Source: an uncultured Spirochaetia bacterium (GTDB lineage Bacteria; Spirochaetota; Spirochaetia; SZUA-6; Bin103). Taken from it: DNA of 64,000 nucleotides. Below are positions 63,291 to 64,000 of the stretch, in pieces. A model generated the notes under the pieces. The model did not search any database and was not told the DNA's origin. It saw nothing but the letters and a program-made list of their open reading frames with translations. The stretch spans positions 1,240,001 to 1,304,000 of the forward strand of contig CATQHW010000002.1 in NCBI GenBank assembly GCA_958296075.1, read 5' to 3'. Every line of letters begins with the position of its first letter. Position 1 is the stretch's first letter. The position numbers were made by a program, and so were the translations under genes.

Positions 63291-64000
63291 TTCGATACAA
63301 TCCGTGATGCCGAAAGGCGTTGAGCAACCGTGGCAGGTCGACGCGAGCCCGACCAATCCGATACATTCGATACAATCCGTGATGCCGAAAGGCGTTGAGC
63401 AAAGCCTGCCTATCGAGCCCTGCTGGCCGGCGCGGCTTCGATACAATCCGTGATGCCGAAAGGCGTTGAGCAAATCCGGGACTTCGTCGCGGCCGCCGGC
63501 GGCGAGGCGGTTCGATACAATCCGTGATGCCGAAAGGCGTTGAGCAAGCTGAAAGAGCGACGACCTCGGTCCAAGGAGACTCTTCGATACAATCCGTGAT
63601 GCCGAAAGGCGTTGAGCAAACGCCAACCCCAAGAACATGGCCGAATGGTTGCAGTTCGATACAATCCGTGATGCCGAAAGGCGTTGAGCAAAAGGCGCTG
63701 GAGTGCTACGAGTCGCCATCGGGAACCATTCGATACAATCCGTGATGCCGAAAGGCGTTGAGCAAGTGCCTCGCCTGGACCCTACTGGCGCCGGCGACGG
63801 TTCGATACAATCCGTGATGCCGAAAGGCGTTGAGCAAATGCGCAGACGGGCCGCTCAAAGATTCGGATGGCCGGCTTCGATACAATCCGTGATGCCGAAA
63901 GGCGTTGAGCAACGCGCGGAGCATGAAGCGCTGCGCGCTGCGGCGCAGGATTCGATACAATCCGTGATGCCGAAAGGCGTTGAGCAAATGCGGTCCAGGT
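63291..64000 (+). CRISPR. CRISPR array, ten repeats seen, continues beyond the window
   Basis: Ten identical 37-bp repeats start at 63291, 63366, 63437, 63511, 63583, 63655, 63729, 63801, 63876 and 63951. Each begins TTCGATACAATCCGTGATGC and ends CGAAAGGCGTTGAGCAA. Nine complete spacers are 38, 34, 37, 35, 35, 37, 35, 38 and 38 bp, all different; a tenth starts at 63988. The plus-strand repeat folds as AUGCC-GAAA-GGCGU, a 5-bp stem with a GNRA loop. Cas6 cutting at the foot of this stem would leave the usual 8-nt 5' handle UUGAGCAA, supporting plus-strand transcription from the leader beside cas2. Confidence 0.97.

Noticed and set aside
63222..63987. Open frames with repeated peptide LLNAFRHHGLYR
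   Set aside because: These are translations of the CRISPR repeats on the minus strand; periodicity follows the array and there is no coding signal.

Overview
This window is high in G+C (about two thirds or more by eye) and densely coded, with many ATGA or GTGA stop/start overlaps. It reads as chromosome of an uncultured bacterium. Several genes recall Spirochaetes: the IMP dehydrogenase variant, the Gx-transporter/NusG-domain-II pair, and an amidase next to a GerMN protein. That placement is an inference. No rRNA or tRNA gene was recognised.

1-8.7 kb: a ferric-iron ABC importer (minus strand: binding protein, two-lobed permease, ATPase cut by the window edge) diverges from a LysW carrier-protein operon for lysine/arginine synthesis (lysW, lysX, lysY, a class II glutamine amidotransferase of unknown role, lysZ, lysJ). 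8.7-13.6 kb: an outer-membrane protein, a transaldolase-like aldolase, a spore-photoproduct-lyase-like radical SAM protein, a beta-propeller glycosidase-like protein and, convergent, an enolase-superfamily dehydratase.

13.6-21 kb is an accessory island. It holds lower-GC secreted proteins, an IS630 remnant beside an 18-bp perfect palindrome, a small membrane protein whose N-terminus looks like an HK97 capsid-protein prodomain, lipoprotein genes broken by several frameshifts and a 20-bp tandem duplication, and an ISL3-type element with recognisable ends.

21-30.5 kb encodes what looks like the complete N-methylglutamate pathway for methylamine use: an N-methylglutamate dehydrogenase (four sarcosine-oxidase-like subunits), gamma-glutamylmethylamide synthetase, and N-methylglutamate synthase. 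The synthase subunits normally called MgsB and MgsC are fused here into one 701-residue protein.

30.4-51.2 kb is mostly housekeeping: a UvrC-half GIY-YIG nuclease, an AT-hook-like protein, a minus-strand operon (met8-like, serS, guaB, HMCES/YedK, SDR, glmS), a sugar kinase, a membrane protein, a PAP2 phosphatase, a DUF192 lipoprotein, xseAB, an amidase, a GerMN protein, a Gx transporter, a NusG-II protein, metK and mfd.

51.2-64 kb is a defence region: a hydroxyacid dehydrogenase, an AAA ATPase-PD-(D/E)XK protein and a Uma2 nuclease, followed without a break by a complete MYXAN/Dev-type type I CRISPR-Cas operon (cas6, cas3, cas8, cas7/devR, cas5/devS, a cas4-cas1 fusion, cas2). Then come a leader with a good promoter and an array of ten identical 37-bp repeats that runs off the end of the window. 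The cas genes are visibly richer in A+T than their neighbours, which suggests acquisition by transfer.
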